Source of the DNA: Chloroflexota bacterium
Lineage (GTDB): Bacteria > Chloroflexota > Anaerolineae > B4-G1 > SLSP01
Direction of reading: 5' to 3'
DNA length: 64,000 bases
NCBI GenBank assembly: GCA_019873645.1
Contig: JAIOAX010000001.1
Coordinates: forward strand, 124,001 to 188,000
The notes under the pieces are model-generated. The model worked only from the letters and a program-made list of their open reading frames with translations. It ran no database searches and was not told the DNA's origin. Position numbers and translations under genes: made by a program. This document shows, piece after piece, positions 34,349 through 43,716 of this stretch (position 1 is its first letter; each line of letters starts with the position of its first letter).

Positions 34349-36223
34349 CTATTTCTTAACCTGGCCCGAATTCGCGTCCACCATCAACGCCGATACATCC
34401 ACCGCTTCAAAGGCCGCGCCGGTGATTTGATGGAGTTCGTGCAAGACATCGTTGTCCCAGCGTTCATCCGGCGCGCCGGAGATGTACCATGCCGCACCGT
34501 TATCGGCGAGCATCATCCCGTAGGTCTTGAGCGCCCGCAGAATCACCTGTACTTCGGGTGAAAAACCGCGAATGTCGAAATCGGCTTTCAAGCGAAAACG
34601 CTGTCCCATCGGCGGATACTGCGCGCCGGTGAGGTCGGAGGCGTAATGACGCGCCGGCCAGACGTAGGCGCGGCGTGTCTGTGGCGCGGTAAAGCGCAGC
34701 GCATGGCGGATTTCTCCGGCGGCCACTTCCGCGTAGCGCACCAGCCCCGGCAAGATGGGCAACCCGGCGGCGTCGGCCGAAGTCCAGGACGCCGGACGTA
34801 GCGCGTGGCTGGAAAGATCGAAAATCGCGCCGGAACCGGCCGTCCACGCGCTGCCTCCGTTCACAGGGAAGGCATAGTACAGTTCGTACAGAACACAATT
34901 GTCGCGGTCCACAACCAGCACATGCCGGTCGCCGTTGCTAGCGGCGCCGCCTTCGATGGGCGCATCGGGCGGAATGGGATAGGGGCCGGGGTCGCTTTCG
35001 TCGGCGTAGTCGAACGTCACCGGCACGCGGGGCTGGGTGCCGGGCACGGTCACATACGGGATGCCGATGGGGCCGCCCTCCCACAGCCCGGACCCGAAAT
35101 CAGCATGAACTGAGGCATTTGCGCCGATTGTAGCCACATAAACATCAGAGTTTGGGTCTACGGGGAGGGTATCTACCGGTGTGTTCCAGATATTGTCGGC
35201 CGGAAACACACTGCACCCGGCAAGGGTCGGAGCAGGCTGCTGGTGCGTCACCAGCGGCAGGTAGATGGTCGGGTCTTCTTGGGATTCGACGTTGGCCGGT
35301 GGCGTCGAGGGTTGCCGCCCCGTTGATGGATTGCGCTCCGCCGTCGCCGGCCCAGACGCACAACCGCTCCATAGCCACAGCGCGCCGCACAACACCAGGA
35401 GTATCCGCGGCAATCCCCACGTTCCCTCGCCGCTGACGCGGATGTCGCGGCGCAGGAACAGCAACCAGCCTAACAGGGCGAACCCCAACGCAATCCCACA
35501 ACTGCTCAGTAGAGGGCCGATGTGCAATCCGTTGATGGCGCTGCCGCCCTGGTAGGACTTCAGCGGTGAGAATTGGTTGAGCGGCTCCAATTTAGCGTTG
35601 ACCGATGCCAGCGAGGTGACCAGGTAACTTGCTACCAGCAAGGCAGCGGTCACACTGGCGGCCAGCGTGCGCGAAGGCAGGACGAGGCTAAGCCACAAAG
35701 CCAGCGAGCTAAACAGGAGCAAGATCGAGAACAAGGCAATGTGCGGCAAGAGCAATTGCCAGACGGTGGCGTTCAGTCCCGTCCAGGGCAATCCCACAGC
35801 GAAGCCCGCCCATGTCAGCACCAACACCGCCATGAGCGCCGCAACCAGCGCCAGCCAGCGTCCCCAGAACAACGCCGTGCGGCTGATGGGGTGCGCCAGG
35901 ATCAGATCGAGCGTGCCTTTCTCTTCATCGGCGACCACCAGGCCGGCGCCCAGCAACAACGCCAGAATACCGAGCACCACGGGGATATATGAGAAGAAGC
36001 CGAAATTCAAATAACCACCCGCCGAGAAAATATCCACCGTGCCGCCGAAGAACGAAAGCATTTCCTTGCCATAAGCGTCGAATAACGCTTTGACCTGTGC
36101 TTGCTGTTTCATCATAGGCTTATACAGCCACATAAGATACATCGCAATCACCAGCAGGCTGCTGCCCCAGCCGATGATCTGCCATTTCCAACGTCGCAAA
36201 GATTGATTGAAGATGGTGAACAT
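34349..36223 (-). CDS. ABC-2 permease fused to a lipoprotein-like domain
   Basis: A 624-residue composite. Residues 1-~265 are an ABC-2-type permease with six hydrophobic helices and the DEEKGTLDLILAHPISR loop, partner of the ATPase gene 6 bases upstream. At 271 a second signal-like segment begins (LPRILLVLCGALWLW) with a lipobox SGC at Cys288. A short linker with IYLPLVTHQQ follows, then a ~280-residue extracellular-type domain with NIWNTPVDTLP and two long beta-rich blocks. The second half resembles a free secreted protein family of unknown role. A TTG at 35413 could start it separately. No frame break is visible between the halves. Confidence 0.8.
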   Translation of the reverse strand: MFTIFNQSLRRWKWQIIGWGSSLLVIAMYLMWLYKPMMKQQAQVKALFDAYGKEMLSFFGGTVDIFSAGGYLNFGFFSYIPVVLGILALLLGAGLVVADEEKGTLDLILAHPISRTALFWGRWLALVAALMAVLVLTWAGFAVGLPWTGLNATVWQLLLPHIALFSILLLFSSLALWLSLVLPSRTLAASVTAALLVASYLVTSLASVNAKLEPLNQFSPLKSYQGGSAINGLHIGPLLSSCGIALGFALLGWLLFLRRDIRVSGEGTWGLPRILLVLCGALWLWSGCASGPATAERNPSTGRQPSTPPANVESQEDPTIYLPLVTHQQPAPTLAGCSVFPADNIWNTPVDTLPVDPNSDVYVATIGANASVHADFGSGLWEGGPIGIPYVTVPGTQPRVPVTFDYADESDPGPYPIPPDAPIEGGAASNGDRHVLVVDRDNCVLYELYYAFPVNGGSAWTAGSGAIFDLSSHALRPASWTSADAAGLPILPGLVRYAEVAAGEIRHALRFTAPQTRRAYVWPARHYASDLTGAQYPPMGQRFRLKADFDIRGFSPEVQVILRALKTYGMMLADNGAAWYISGAPDERWDNDVLHELHQITGAAFEAVDVSALMVDANSGQVKK

Positions 36224-36229
36224 CGTCGT

Positions 36230-37123
36230 TTACCTCTCGTAATAGGCCAGGAAAACTTCTTCAAGCGAAGGACGCGCGGTTTCAAACTCGGCCACCGGGA
36301 ACTGCGCTAATGCCTTGATCAGCGCGTCCATCTCGCCCTCGATTTGCAGCACCAGCGTATCGGCGCTGCGCGACAATACAGCAACGCCGGGGATGCCATC
36401 CAACGCCGGCGCTTGGATGCCGCCGCTAAAGCGAACTCTGGCATGCCGCAACGCCCGTTGGATGAGCGTCTGCGTGGCGGCGACTTCCACCACGACGCCG
36501 TTGCGGATGATGCCCACACGGTCGGCCAGTTGTTCGACCTCACTGATGACGTGCGACGAGAAGAAGACCGTGGCGCCGTCCGCCGTGGCCTCGCGCAGCA
36601 ACTGGTATACTTCCTGCTGGATCAGGGGATCCAGACCACTGGTCGGCTCATCCAGCAAAAGTAATTCCGGTCGGTGCATGAGTGCCTGCACCACGCCGAC
36701 TTTCTGCTTGTTGCCTTTCGAGAGGTTGCGGGCCTGCACCTTCAAATCAAGCCCCAGCCGGTCGGCCAGGCTACGGATGTAATTCCAGTCGGCTTTGCCG
36801 CCGCGAAGCGCGTTGAATTGCCTGAGGATGGTCTCGACCGTTTCTCCCTCTTCCAGGTGCAGTTCACCGGGCAGGTAGCCGCAGCGAGTGCGCACCGCCA
36901 GAGAATCTTTCTGGGGATCGAGACCTAACACGCGCACCGTCCCGCCGTTGGGGCGGATCAGGTCAAGCAGAATACGAATAGTGGTCGTCTTGCCGGCGCC
37001 GTTCGGCCCCAAGAAGCCGAAGACCTCGCCACGCTGCACTTCCAGGTCTACGCCGCGCAACGCCTGGACGCGGCCATAAGATTTGGTCAATGCCTGAGCG
37101 AATAACACTGGAGAGGTATTCAT
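36230..37123 (-). CDS. ABC transporter ATP-binding protein
   Basis: A 297-residue ATPase of the ABC-2 exporter type. Walker A is GPNGAGKTT, the Q loop region CGYLPGELHLEEGETV, the signature NLSKGNKQKVGVVQAL, Walker B LLLLDEPTSGLDP, and the switch His lies in FFSSHVISEV. A C-terminal ~75-residue domain follows. It pairs with the permease fusion 6 bases downstream. ATG at 37123 follows AGGAGCTTGCTT on the minus strand. The substrate is unknown; such pairs export drugs, lipids or peptides. Confidence 0.94.
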   Translation of the reverse strand: MNTSPVLFAQALTKSYGRVQALRGVDLEVQRGEVFGFLGPNGAGKTTTIRILLDLIRPNGGTVRVLGLDPQKDSLAVRTRCGYLPGELHLEEGETVETILRQFNALRGGKADWNYIRSLADRLGLDLKVQARNLSKGNKQKVGVVQALMHRPELLLLDEPTSGLDPLIQQEVYQLLREATADGATVFFSSHVISEVEQLADRVGIIRNGVVVEVAATQTLIQRALRHARVRFSGGIQAPALDGIPGVAVLSRSADTLVLQIEGEMDALIKALAQFPVAEFETARPSLEEVFLAYYER

Positions 37124-37201
37124 AAGCAAGCTCCTGCATCTGAGTTCTACCATAAAATTATAGCTCACAGTGGTATTAAGTTAAGTGAGGGCATTTCAGA
37201 G

Positions 37202-37350
37202 GTACATTTCAACTTGGGGGCAAATCTCGCTGTGACCGGTCTCTGACCGCGCCACAGCGAGATCAGACACTGCGCAGGCGCGGTCTGGAGACCGGCCTGA
37301 GCAGCGTCTAGTTGCCGTAGCTAATAAATCGCCCCTATCCTGAAATGCTC
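37202..37350. repeat. Dispersed palindromic element, copy 2
   Basis: 149 bases in the 370-base gap between divergent genes. Ends GTACATTTCAACTTGGGGG and CCCCTATCCTGAAATGCTC form imperfect inverted repeats of about 18 bases. The centre is GACCGGTCTCTGACCGCGCC facing GCGCGGTCTGGAGACCGG. It is closely similar to the copy at 5000-5133. Right of it lies the ATPase promoter. Confidence 0.85.
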
Positions 37351-37368
37351 CCCACCAGGTTGCACTTC

Positions 37369-37396
37369 TTGCTCATCCCCAAGAGTGTGCTAAAAT
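37369..37396 (+). promoter_or_regulatory. Candidate promoter of P-type ATPase gene
   Basis: TTGCTC and TAAAAT (37391-37396) spaced by 16 bases, about 100 bases before the ATPase start and just outside the palindromic element. Confidence 0.4.
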
Positions 37397-37493
37397 GGTT
37401 GTTCAATGGTGATTTTTGAGGATAAGCAGCACATCCCCACAACATCATCAAATTCGGTTTTGCGTCATATATCACTTGCATGGAGGAGGTTGG

Positions 37494-40349
37494 ATGAGTG
37501 AAATAGAAGAAAAATGGCATGCTCTCGACATTGATGCGGTAGCCCGGAAACTCGACACAGATATTCGCAATGGTTTGACCCCCGAAGAAGTTAAGAAACG
37601 GCTTGAAACCTACGGATATAATGAGCTGGCGGAAAAGAAACCGCCCACGTTTCTGGAGCGTCTGTGGGAGCAACTCAGTGAATTCATCGTGATGATCCTC
37701 ATTGTCTCCGCGATTATCTCATTCTTCCTGGGAGACTACATCGAGTCCGCGGCGATTATCGCCATCGTGATCCTCAATACGACCATCAGCATCATTCAAG
37801 ACACCCGCGCCGAGCAGGCCCTGGCGGCGCTCAAAAAGATGGCCGCACCCGAGGCGCACGTGATTCGCAACGGTTCGCGCGTGATGGTGCCGGCCCGCGA
37901 GCTGGTGCCCGGCGACCTGGTGCTGCTGGAAGCCGGTAGCATCGTCCCGGCGGACCTGCGCCTGGTGCAGAGCATGAACCTCAAGGCGGAGGAAGCTTCG
38001 TTGACCGGGGAATCGGTGCCCGTCAACAAGAATGCGCAACACGTCCTTGACCCTGCCGCCGGCCTGGGCGACCAGCACAATATGGCCTTCATGAGCACAA
38101 CCATCACCTACGGGCGTGGGCAAGGCGTGGTTGTTGCCACCGGCATGAAGACCGTCATCGGGCACATCGCCGAGCTGATTCAATCGGTCGAGGAAGAAGA
38201 CACACCCTTGCAGCGCAAACTCAACGATGTCGGCAAGACGCTCGGCATCGCCAGCCTGGCGATCTGCGGGCTGGTGTTCCTGGTCGGCATGTTGCGCCCC
38301 GTGATTACCGGTCAGACGGTAGGCTGGCAGCTCAAACAGTGGATTGACCACAGCAAAGAATTCTTTATGCTGGCGGTCAGCCTGGCGATTGCCGCCGTCC
38401 CCGAAGGTCTGCCGGCCGTCGTCACCATCTGTCTGGCCCTGGGGATGCAGGAAATGGTCAAACGGCACGCCCTGATCCGCCGCCTGCCGGCCGTCGAGAC
38501 GTTGGGCGCAGCGACCGTCATTTGCTCCGATAAAACCGGCACGCTGACCCAAAACCAGATGACGGCGACGCGCATCTGGGCTGACGGGCGCACTTACGAA
38601 GTCACCGGACGCGGGTATACGCCCGAAGGCAGCTTTATGCTGGACGGCAAGGAAGTTGCCCTGGATGAACATCCGGTGCTCCAGGCGGTTCTGTGGGGCG
38701 GGGCGCTGTGCAATGATGCGATCCTGGAACCACACACCGACACCAAATACCGCATGGTCGGCGATCCTACCGAAGGCGCACTGGTGGTGTCGGCAGCCAA
38801 GGCCGGCCTGTGGCGCGAGAAGCTCGAAGCGATGTTCCCCCGGGTGAACGAAATCCCCTTCGATTCCGAGCGCAAGCGTATGACAACCATCCACGACCTT
38901 GAACCGGCGGGCGTCAAAAACGTCAGCCCCTTGCCCGGCGGCGGGAAGAACAACTATGTCGCCATCGTCAAAGGCGCGCCGGATTTGATCCTGGATTCCT
39001 GCACGGCCATTTTGACAGCTCAGGGTGTCGTCCCGCTGACCGACGCGAAGCGTCAGGAAATCCTGGAGGCCAACGCGGCCCAGGCTTCGCAGGCGTTGCG
39101 CGTGCTGGGGGTGGCGTACCGTCCGTTGTCCGAGGTGCCCGACGAGCCGCAGCCCAAAGACATCGAAAAAGACCTGATCTTCATCGGGTTGCAGGGCATG
39201 ATTGACCCGGCGCGCCCGGAGGTGCTGCCGGCGGTGCAAAAGGCCCAGGGCGCCGGTCTGCGCACGATCATGGTCACGGGCGACTACGCGGCCACGGCAG
39301 CGGCGATTGCGGACGAGATCGGCATTTTGCGTGAAGGCCACGCGGTCGTCTCCGGTGCGGAACTGGAAGCGATGAGCGACGATCAGTTGGCCGAGGTCAT
39401 TGACAAAGTGGACGTCTTCGCGCGTGTGGCGCCGCACCACAAGATGCGCATCGTCTCGGCGCTGCGCAAGCGCAACAACATCGTCGCCATGACCGGCGAT
39501 GGCGTCAACGACGCGCCGGCGCTCAAGCAGGCCGACATCGGCGTAGCGATGGGCATCACCGGCACCGACGTCACCAAGCAAACGGCGGACATGGTGCTGA
39601 CCGACGACAACTACGTCTCCATCGTCAGCGCCATCGAGCAGGGGCGCATCATCTACTCCAACATCCGCAAGTTCGTCTACTTCCTGCTCTCGTGTAACGT
39701 AGCCGAAATTTCTATCCTCTTCATCTCCACAGCCCTGGGTTGGGCGCCGCCCCTCACGGCCATTCAACTGTTGTGGCTTAACCTGCTGAGCGATGGCGCG
39801 CCGGCGCTGGCATTGGGGCTGGAGAAGGGGGACCCGGATCTTATGGAGCGCCCGCCGCGCCCGCCGGAGGAGCCGGTCATCAACCGCGAGATGTGGATCG
39901 GCGTTGCCGTTCAGACGGTAGCCATCACGGCTGCGGTGCTCATCTCCTATTTGTTGGGCTGGAAAGTCTTCGGTCCAGAACACGCACTGTATCGCGGCTA
40001 TACCGCAGGTACGGCCGCTTTCGACGAATTTGTGCTCTTGACGGCGGAAACGATGGCCTTTGTGACGCTGGTAGCTTCGGAGTTGCTGCGGGCCTACACC
40101 TCGCGTTCGGAGCGCTACCCGTTGTTCAAGCTGGGTGTTTTCACCAACAAGTATATGCAGTACGCAGTGGGGTTCTCGCTGTTCCTGCTGTTCCTGGTGG
40201 TGTACATCCCCGTACCGGCTATCCGCCAGGTCTTCAATACGACGCCCATCACGTTGAACGAATGGGTGCCGATGGTCCCGCTTATCCTGCTGCCTTCCGT
40301 TGCGGCTGAAATCCAGAAGTGGGTCTTCAACCGCCAGAAGCGCGGGTAA
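37494..40349 (+). CDS. P-type cation ATPase, calcium-pump-like (P2A)
   Basis: A 951-residue ion pump. It has the N-terminal cation-ATPase domain, actuator motif LTGESVPV, helix-4 motif PEGLPAVVT, phosphorylation site SDKTGT (Asp346), nucleotide-domain KGAPD, and hinge [17 protein letters not shown]. Helix-6 [13 protein letters not shown] and the C-terminal six-helix cation-ATPase domain follow. PEGLP plus the NxxxD of helix 6 fit Ca2+/Mn2+-type P2A pumps, though the ion is inferred. ATG at 37494 follows GGAGGAGGTTGG. It ends about 45 bases before a strong terminator and is convergent with the PBP gene. Confidence 0.95.
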   Translation: MSEIEEKWHALDIDAVARKLDTDIRNGLTPEEVKKRLETYGYNELAEKKPPTFLERLWEQLSEFIVMILIVSAIISFFLGDYIESAAIIAIVILNTTISIIQDTRAEQALAALKKMAAPEAHVIRNGSRVMVPARELVPGDLVLLEAGSIVPADLRLVQSMNLKAEEASLTGESVPVNKNAQHVLDPAAGLGDQHNMAFMSTTITYGRGQGVVVATGMKTVIGHIAELIQSVEEEDTPLQRKLNDVGKTLGIASLAICGLVFLVGMLRPVITGQTVGWQLKQWIDHSKEFFMLAVSLAIAAVPEGLPAVVTICLALGMQEMVKRHALIRRLPAVETLGAATVICSDKTGTLTQNQMTATRIWADGRTYEVTGRGYTPEGSFMLDGKEVALDEHPVLQAVLWGGALCNDAILEPHTDTKYRMVGDPTEGALVVSAAKAGLWREKLEAMFPRVNEIPFDSERKRMTTIHDLEPAGVKNVSPLPGGGKNNYVAIVKGAPDLILDSCTAILTAQGVVPLTDAKRQEILEANAAQASQALRVLGVAYRPLSEVPDEPQPKDIEKDLIFIGLQGMIDPARPEVLPAVQKAQGAGLRTIMVTGDYAATAAAIADEIGILREGHAVVSGAELEAMSDDQLAEVIDKVDVFARVAPHHKMRIVSALRKRNNIVAMTGDGVNDAPALKQADIGVAMGITGTDVTKQTADMVLTDDNYVSIVSAIEQGRIIYSNIRKFVYFLLSCNVAEISILFISTALGWAPPLTAIQLLWLNLLSDGAPALALGLEKGDPDLMERPPRPPEEPVINREMWIGVAVQTVAITAAVLISYLLGWKVFGPEHALYRGYTAGTAAFDEFVLLTAETMAFVTLVASELLRAYTSRSERYPLFKLGVFTNKYMQYAVGFSLFLLFLVVYIPVPAIRQVFNTTPITLNEWVPMVPLILLPSVAAEIQKWVFNRQKRG

Positions 40350-40395
40350 GCTTTAATCGGCCTTGCCTCTCTTCTGGGGGCGAGGAGGCAAATAA

Positions 40396-40437
40396 AAGGG
40401 GGGATTTTGGGCGGCTTCGCCGCCCAAAATCCCCCCT
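40396..40437. terminator. Convergent terminator hairpin
   Basis: A near-perfect 20-bp stem, AAGGGGGGATTTTGGGCGGC with its complement around a short TTC loop. It lies between the P-type ATPase and the PBP gene. The flanking T run is poor on the plus strand and better on the minus strand. Confidence 0.8.
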
Positions 40438-40450
40438 TCTGTGTTGTGGC

Positions 40451-43400
40451 TCAATTCTTCGGCACGACGCGGATCCTCACTGTTTTGGTTTCAGTCTTGT
40501 TCCCGGCGGCGTCGTAGGCGACGACCCGGAATTTGTATTCCCCCGGTCCACTCAGCGTCCAGTTGACGTTGAACGGCGCAATGTTGCGGACCTTGAACGG
40601 CTCGGTCTCATCGCCCTTGAAGAAGTCTACACGCGCTACTGCGTAGTTATCGTTGACCTCGGCGTTGATATTCACCCATTCATCCACCCCGTAAGTGTAC
40701 TCCGAGCCATCAACGGGATAGGTGAGGTCCACTTTGGGCGGCGTGTTGTCAATGGTGAACTGCAACGTCGCCAGGCGCACACCTTGATCCTGTCCCACGG
40801 CCTGAAGTTGCAGCGTGTACAACCCATCCGCAATGCCGGTGGTGTCGAAGAATTCCAGGATATTGTTGTCCACCTGGTTCCAATGGTCGGGACCGATCTG
40901 CATCCACTCGGTCGGATTCAATCCTTTGCCGTAGACCAGGCGATAGAAGGCAAAGTTCCCCCCGCGCGCGTTGCCGGTGATGGGCACGACGCCCCGGACG
41001 TAGGAATAGGCCGTCGGGGAAATCACCGCCACCTCGGCCTGCGTTTGATTGGGCCCGTAAATGGTATCGTACTCCGTCGGCGGCACAAGTTCGGCTTTCC
41101 GTTCTTCCGGCAGGCTGTTGATCCAGTCCTGCGCCTCCGGCGGTAAGACCATATAAACGCGCTCTTCCACCAACTCCGGCGGCGTGTAAATGGTCGCCAG
41201 TTTGCCCGTCTCGCGGTTCACCAGGAAGACCTGGTGAATGTTATCGGTTTCGGTCGGCTCGGTGCCGGGGATCATCAGCTCGGTGCGGGTGGGGCAGTGC
41301 CCGTTGGGTTTGAGACCCGAAACGGCGCACACGGTCACTTCAACCAGCCCGTCCGGGCGCGTGAAGGGGACGATGGGTTCGTCCTTGAGCGCGTATTCCA
41401 TCAGTGCGTGCCAGATATAGGCCGCGCCGCGGATGCCGTCGGTATTGATCATATAATCTTCGGCGTCTTTGTTGCCCTGCCACACGCCGATAGCGATTTG
41501 GGGCGTGTAGCCCACGGCCCAGTTATCGGTGAAGTTGTTGGTCGTGCCGGTCTTGCCGGCCGCCGGACGGTTATTGGATAACTCCAGCGCGTTGGGCGTG
41601 CCAAAGGTGGGGATGCGCGCCTGACGGTCAGAAAGGATATGCGTCATCAAGTAAGCCAGGCGGGGTTCCAGAACCTGGCGCGATTGCGGCTGATCGTACT
41701 GGTAGAGAACTTTGCCGTTGCGGTCCTCGACACGCAGGATGGCGACCGGATTCAACTCGCGGAAATTGGGACGCCGTTCTGATTCAGGAACCGGTTCGCC
41801 GTACATCACGCCGTTGTTGGCGAAGACGGTGAATGCATACGTCATGTCAATGAGCTTGACCTCACCGCCGCCCAACGTTAAGCTCAGGCCGTAATGCTGT
41901 AAGCTCTTGTCGAGTGTGGTAATGCCCATCTTGTGAGCGGTGCGCAACACATTGTCAATGCCGGCGATGGACATCGCTTCCACAGCAGGAATGTTGAGCG
42001 AACGCGCCAGCGCACTGCGCAGGCTGACCGGGCCGTTGTAGGTACGGGTGTAGTTTTCAGGGACATAGGGCGCCATCCCCGGCCCCTGCTCGAACGCCTG
42101 ACGCACATCGAGGAACATGTAAGCGGCGTTGTGTCCCTGCGCCAGGAAGGTGACATACGTGAACGGCTTGAACGATGAACCGGGTTGGCGCAGTCCGTCT
42201 GCGGCTACGTTGAATTTCCCGTCAATTTCATCATTCCAGTAATCGGCGCTGCCCACCATCGCCAGAATTTCGCCGGTGGTGGGGCGGATGATAACGACGG
42301 CGGAGTTCTTGATGTTGAAATCCTTGCCGATGCGGCTGGCCGGGACATCCGGGATGTATTGCGCCGCCTCGCAGCCTGCTGCGACGGCCTCCGGGATGAC
42401 CACCGCCGGATCTTCGCCCTTGAGGATGCGCAAATACGTCTGTATGGTGCATTGCGCTTGATTGTTCAATCCCAGATCGAGCGTCGTGTAGACGCGCAGA
42501 CCACCGCCGGCCACCAGTTCTGGCGGGAACATCTTTTCCAACTGTCGGCGCACATACATGGAGAAATGCGGCGCCTGAATATCGAACCGTTTGTTGGACT
42601 GCGCCAGCTTCCACGGCTCGTCCTCGGCGGCTTTGGCTTCAGCGCTGGTGATGCACCCTTCCTCGACCATGCGTTGCAGGATGATCTTCTTACGCTCAAA
42701 GGCTTCTTCGGGAGCGTCGAAGGGGTTGAGCAGCGGATACTGAGGGATAGCAATCAGCGTCGCAGCTTCCGAGAGGGTCAGCTCCCCCACGGATTTCCCG
42801 AAGTACACCCGCGCCGCCGCATCAATCCCGTAAGCCAGATTGGCATACAGGTTCGTATTGATGTACCATTCCAGGATTTCTTCCTTGCTATACCGGCGTG
42901 TCAGCTCCAGAGCGATGAGAATTTCCTTAATCTTGCGCGCATAACTTTTCTCATAACGTTCTTCGAGCGGAATCACGGAGTTCTTCACAACCTGCTGGGT
43001 GATCGAAGAACCACCCTGGACATCGCCACCCTGCAAATTGGAGTAAAACGCGCGCAACAACCCCCGGATGTTGATGCCGGGGTTGGTCCAGAAGGTTTTA
43101 TCTTCCGCGGCGACCGTGCCACAGACCACGTATTCCGGCATCGCCGAGAGCGGCACCCAGTTGCGGTCGCCGGCGTTAGGATCAATGACCTCGTAAAGCA
43201 AATGTTGACCAGTGCGATCGTAGATCTTCGTTGTCTCGAACGTCTGCACGCTGGCCGCGGCGACTTCATCCGGGGTGGGCAGATTCGCGGTGATTGCGTT
43301 ATAAGCCGCCGCAGCCGTGCCAACGCCCATGCCGATGGTGACACCGGTGAACAGCATTACGATCAGGGTCAGCAGCCCCACAATCCGCAGCACCAGGTTC

Positions 43401-43489
43401 ATACCGGTGCGGCTCTTGCGCCTGCGCCGCTCGCGGTCCTTCACAATCAGCGCACGGATTAAAGGAACGGGAGTCCGTTGTTGCGTCAT
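40451..43489 (-). CDS. Class A penicillin-binding protein (PBP1a-like)
   Basis: Polymerises glycan strands and cross-links peptidoglycan outside the membrane. Of 1012 residues, ~33-55 form the membrane anchor. The GT51 glycosyltransferase has AAEDKTFWTNPGI (catalytic Glu), GGSSITQQVVKN and RKIKEILIALELTRRYSKEEILE. The transpeptidase has GSSFKPF (Ser438), SLN and KTGTTNNFTDNW. The last ~150 residues are an Ig-like or bacterial cadherin-like extension ending near AGNKTETKTVRI. ATG at 43489 follows GAGGTCACT. It stands alone on this strand. Confidence 0.96.
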   Translation of the reverse strand: MTQQRTPVPLIRALIVKDRERRRRKSRTGMNLVLRIVGLLTLIVMLFTGVTIGMGVGTAAAAYNAITANLPTPDEVAAASVQTFETTKIYDRTGQHLLYEVIDPNAGDRNWVPLSAMPEYVVCGTVAAEDKTFWTNPGINIRGLLRAFYSNLQGGDVQGGSSITQQVVKNSVIPLEERYEKSYARKIKEILIALELTRRYSKEEILEWYINTNLYANLAYGIDAAARVYFGKSVGELTLSEAATLIAIPQYPLLNPFDAPEEAFERKKIILQRMVEEGCITSAEAKAAEDEPWKLAQSNKRFDIQAPHFSMYVRRQLEKMFPPELVAGGGLRVYTTLDLGLNNQAQCTIQTYLRILKGEDPAVVIPEAVAAGCEAAQYIPDVPASRIGKDFNIKNSAVVIIRPTTGEILAMVGSADYWNDEIDGKFNVAADGLRQPGSSFKPFTYVTFLAQGHNAAYMFLDVRQAFEQGPGMAPYVPENYTRTYNGPVSLRSALARSLNIPAVEAMSIAGIDNVLRTAHKMGITTLDKSLQHYGLSLTLGGGEVKLIDMTYAFTVFANNGVMYGEPVPESERRPNFRELNPVAILRVEDRNGKVLYQYDQPQSRQVLEPRLAYLMTHILSDRQARIPTFGTPNALELSNNRPAAGKTGTTNNFTDNWAVGYTPQIAIGVWQGNKDAEDYMINTDGIRGAAYIWHALMEYALKDEPIVPFTRPDGLVEVTVCAVSGLKPNGHCPTRTELMIPGTEPTETDNIHQVFLVNRETGKLATIYTPPELVEERVYMVLPPEAQDWINSLPEERKAELVPPTEYDTIYGPNQTQAEVAVISPTAYSYVRGVVPITGNARGGNFAFYRLVYGKGLNPTEWMQIGPDHWNQVDNNILEFFDTTGIADGLYTLQLQAVGQDQGVRLATLQFTIDNTPPKVDLTYPVDGSEYTYGVDEWVNINAEVNDNYAVARVDFFKGDETEPFKVRNIAPFNVNWTLSGPGEYKFRVVAYDAAGNKTETKTVRIRVVPKN

Positions 43490-43597
43490 AGTGACCTCAT
43501 ATTGTCCAATAGTCTAATAGTCTTTTAGTCGTCTCATCGGTACAGCAGTACGATAATACTATATTATGCCGTGCTCTTGGCATTTGGCAAGGTTGCC

Positions 43598-43652
43598 GAC
43601 GCCTGATTGCTGACCGCTGAGGGCTGATTGCTGATCGCTGATTGCTGACGGC
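43598..43652. repeat. Tandem word array before ffh
   Basis: Units of GCTGATTGCTGATC type in the 227-base gap between the PBP gene and ffh, immediately upstream of the ffh promoter. Other parts of the gap show nothing recognisable. Confidence 0.7.
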
Positions 43653-43660
43653 CAGGATGC

Positions 43661-43688
43661 TTGACGAATTTACAATATCCGTTAGAAT
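43661..43688 (+). promoter_or_regulatory. Promoter of ffh
   Basis: TTGACG at 43661-43666 and TAGAAT at 43683-43688, spacer 16, about 30 bases before the ffh ATG. Confidence 0.6.
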
Positions 43689-43716
43689 GTATCTGATTTT
43701 ATGAGGCCGGACGATT

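Noticed and set aside
37719-39983. Open frame of 754 codons on the minus strand opposite the P-type ATPase
   Set aside because: Composition rich in His/Arg/Gln/Asp repeats typical of antisense frames in GC-rich genes; no domain seen.
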